In this document: one piece after another, positions 63,601-64,000 of the stretch
Layout: each line of letters opens with the position of its first letter
How positions within the stretch are numbered: position 1 is the stretch's first letter
Origin: Gordonia neofelifaecis NRRL B-59395
Lineage (GTDB): Bacteria > Actinomycetota > Actinomycetes > Mycobacteriales > Mycobacteriaceae
Assembly: GCF_000192435.1 (NCBI RefSeq)
Contig: NZ_AEUD01000003.1
Location: forward strand, 248,001-312,000
Length of the DNA stretch: 64,000 nucleotides
Reading direction: 5' to 3'
Translations under genes and position numbers: made by a program
The notes under the pieces: model-generated
The model's input: the letters and a program-made list of their open reading frames with translations, nothing else
Database searches by the model: none
Told to the model about the DNA's origin: nothing

Positions 63601-63719
63601 CGCTGGCAGCATTGTTCGGCGAGGTGAGCTGGTGGCCAGGGAGGGTGCACCGCCCGGCCGGTGAGCCGGATTCCACCGAGGGCGGGCTTCGGGTGCGACA
63701 CCGGGTGACGGTCGACTGA
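60639..63719 (+). CDS. MmpL-type RND transporter
   Basis: Membrane transporter of 1026 residues. GTG 60639 is chosen because AGAGGAA lies about 9 bp upstream; ATG 60615 and GTG 60594 are in frame. One helix at about 40-60 is followed by a porter domain, then a five-helix bundle (about 205-375) with FGAGVDYSVFLISRYHEG, a second long porter domain rich in coiled-coil (500-770, with a CVQIPQC loop) and a second bundle with VAVGADYNMLLVSRLREE. The paired G-x-D-Y-S/N motifs carry the proton-relay Asp-Tyr. Such proteins export lipids in mycolic-acid bacteria. Probably exports the lipid product of the neighbouring oxygenase operon. Confidence 0.9.
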   Translation: MARSSIVHNRPSRRSAGTGEYSAQLEKVAWFTLRRKGFVASVWVVVAVGLAVLFPQLESVIRQQSVDPIPAGVPSFQTLDRMGEAFNEKGAKTTVFVAMENDRGFSDATRARYDELVTALRADTEHVIAVRDLLGDPLTESQALSKDKKAWYLPIGVTGTLGGPDAANAVEAVRDTANEIFSGTDTIVRVTGPPATFTDQLAVGETDLVVITLATVLLIAGILLVVYRSIFTALMPLLVVGMSLAVGRGVLSGLGELGMPVSQFTSMFMTVIIFGAGVDYSVFLISRYHEGIRAGDTPDVAIANANATIGRVVLASATTVAFAFLAMAFAKLSVFNTLGPACAISIAFGFLATVTLLPPVLSFAAKRGAGLPRRDLTRRYWHRVGTGVIRRPVPLLAVSLVALIALGLIATTMTITYDDREGQPPDTGSNEGYALLNRHFPKDTIISEFLLVESNKDMRTGQGLADLEQMASRVAQTPGVTRVIGVTRPTGEKLEQAELSWQNDQIGSGITEQTGDAQSRKGELELLRTGSSQLADGLALLNEQITTNLAPLSGLLEQASSAGEQLSQYRPLVDQLAAAAPALDEFSQQAPELSRVARQAQSAADSVAPALSALDAPWCVQIPQCSALQTQTSDIRALADNQSLGRFADFATQLGGVEGPGTADLAQLQSSLNVLDSALQTINGQDLGSRLSQLQTGVRALADGARQLSGGVSALVDSNVQLLAGLSQVAAQLRAPARDIGNTDSATGFYLPADAFKDQQFSQVARQFISPDGKTARFVVQTAYDPYTADAMTLANSLSKVAEDAMPNTTLQGARASVAGFPAINADIQRLLAYDFKLLGFGTLLIVGLILMLLLRAIVAPIYLLATVVLNYAAALGIGVLVLQHIFGNEIAWPVPLVSFIVLVAVGADYNMLLVSRLREESVANTRLGVLRTVAYTGSVITSAGLIFAASMFGLMLGSIDVMVQIGFIIGIGLLLDTFLVRTIVVPALAALFGEVSWWPGRVHRPAGEPDSTEGGLRVRHRVTVD

Positions 63720-64000
63720 CCGGCGGCGAGCGGCGAGGTTTCCGTCATCCCCCACGCTTGGATTTGCATGCACGAACCTGTCGGCGAATCCCTCGATTAA
63801 CGACTTGCCGCACCGGCGCACCACCGCAGGCGACCAGACTAATCGACGAAAGATCCACATCCAGGGTGCGATGCCCGGCGGGACCGGTTGCCACCAACGG
63901 CACCAGGAAACTGGCTCTTCCTGATTGACGGTGCGTAGAACGGGTTCTACCGGGCACAAGATGTAGGTCGGGTTCGGCGGCGGCGAGCCGGGGATGCGGG
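63720..64000 (-). pseudogene. 3' remnant of an acyl-CoA ligase gene
   Basis: On the reverse strand, VDLSSISLVACGGAPVRQVV followed by a frame change and MQIQAWGMTETSPLAAGQST reproduces the AMP-binding enzyme order S-L-R-x-V-x-x-G-G-A-P ... x-G-W-G-M-T-E-T-S-P. The frame break lies near 63765. The sequence after TSPLA runs into the 3' end of mmpL, so the C-terminal AMP-binding part is missing. The gene continues to the right, outside the window. It is a broken fatty acyl-CoA ligase. Confidence 0.6.

Overview
The window is high-GC actinobacterial DNA. Several features point to a mycolic-acid actinomycete (Gordonia, Williamsia, Tsukamurella, Rhodococcus or a relative; genus is inferred): an MmpL-type RND transporter, SDRs of the mycofactocin-coupled type, a mycothiol-type arsenate reductase, a KshB-like reductase, and many start codons placed 6-8 nt after a TANNNT -10 box (leaderless transcripts). 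No rRNA, tRNA or CRISPR was seen.

Layout. 0-2.8 kb: a bluB-like gene (cut by the window edge) and a pair of overlapping acyl-CoA dehydrogenase genes that probably form a heteromer. 3.0-6.4 kb: an Efe iron-uptake locus in which EfeU and EfeO are fused in one protein; efeB follows but is frameshifted in a G6 tract. 6.4-14.5 kb: a compact biosynthetic-looking locus: one C-A-T-C nonribosomal peptide synthetase, a HemK/MTQ2-like methyltransferase, a haem-oxygenase-like di-iron enzyme, a CDGSH Fe-S protein and an MFS exporter. 14.5-21.4 kb: quinone and electrophile handling: a quinone reductase-TetR-DJ-1/PfpI operon with a 19-bp palindrome, facing a MarR gene and a VOC dioxygenase-hydrolase-pirin-maleylacetate reductase-SDR operon with an 18-bp palindrome at its promoter. 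21.4-25.7 kb: agmatinase, a DoxX-like protein and davAB for lysine catabolism (davB frameshifted). 25.7-43.3 kb: a secreted protein, a DHA2 exporter, mycofactocin-type SDRs, a 2-hydroxyacid oxidase and a ThDP enzyme with TetR and IclR regulators, a slipin, a DUF4822-like secreted protein, a two-component system, SelO, hemerythrin, an SDR and an unknown protein.

From about 43.97 kb the window becomes accessory. A VapB-like antitoxin gene has lost its 5' end exactly where a lower-GC, gene-poor stretch begins. This leads into a three-gene recombinase module (tyrosine recombinase, Xre-type regulator, zinc-ribbon recombinase-like protein), then an arsenic resistance locus (arsR, arsI, arsR, acr3, arsC). 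After it comes debris: a decayed ferredoxin reductase, an intact BtrH-like gene, an IS110-type transposase remnant and a TetR remnant. The last 10 kb is an oxygenase operon (AurF-like di-iron oxygenase, flavin monooxygenase, SDR, 2Fe-2S reductase, alpha/beta hydrolase, TetR) divergent from a DUF4873-like gene and an MmpL transporter, with the 3' remnant of an acyl-CoA ligase gene at the right edge.

Three genes in the first 26 kb (efeB, pirin, davB) carry single frame breaks. They may be real lesions or assembly errors; reads would decide.
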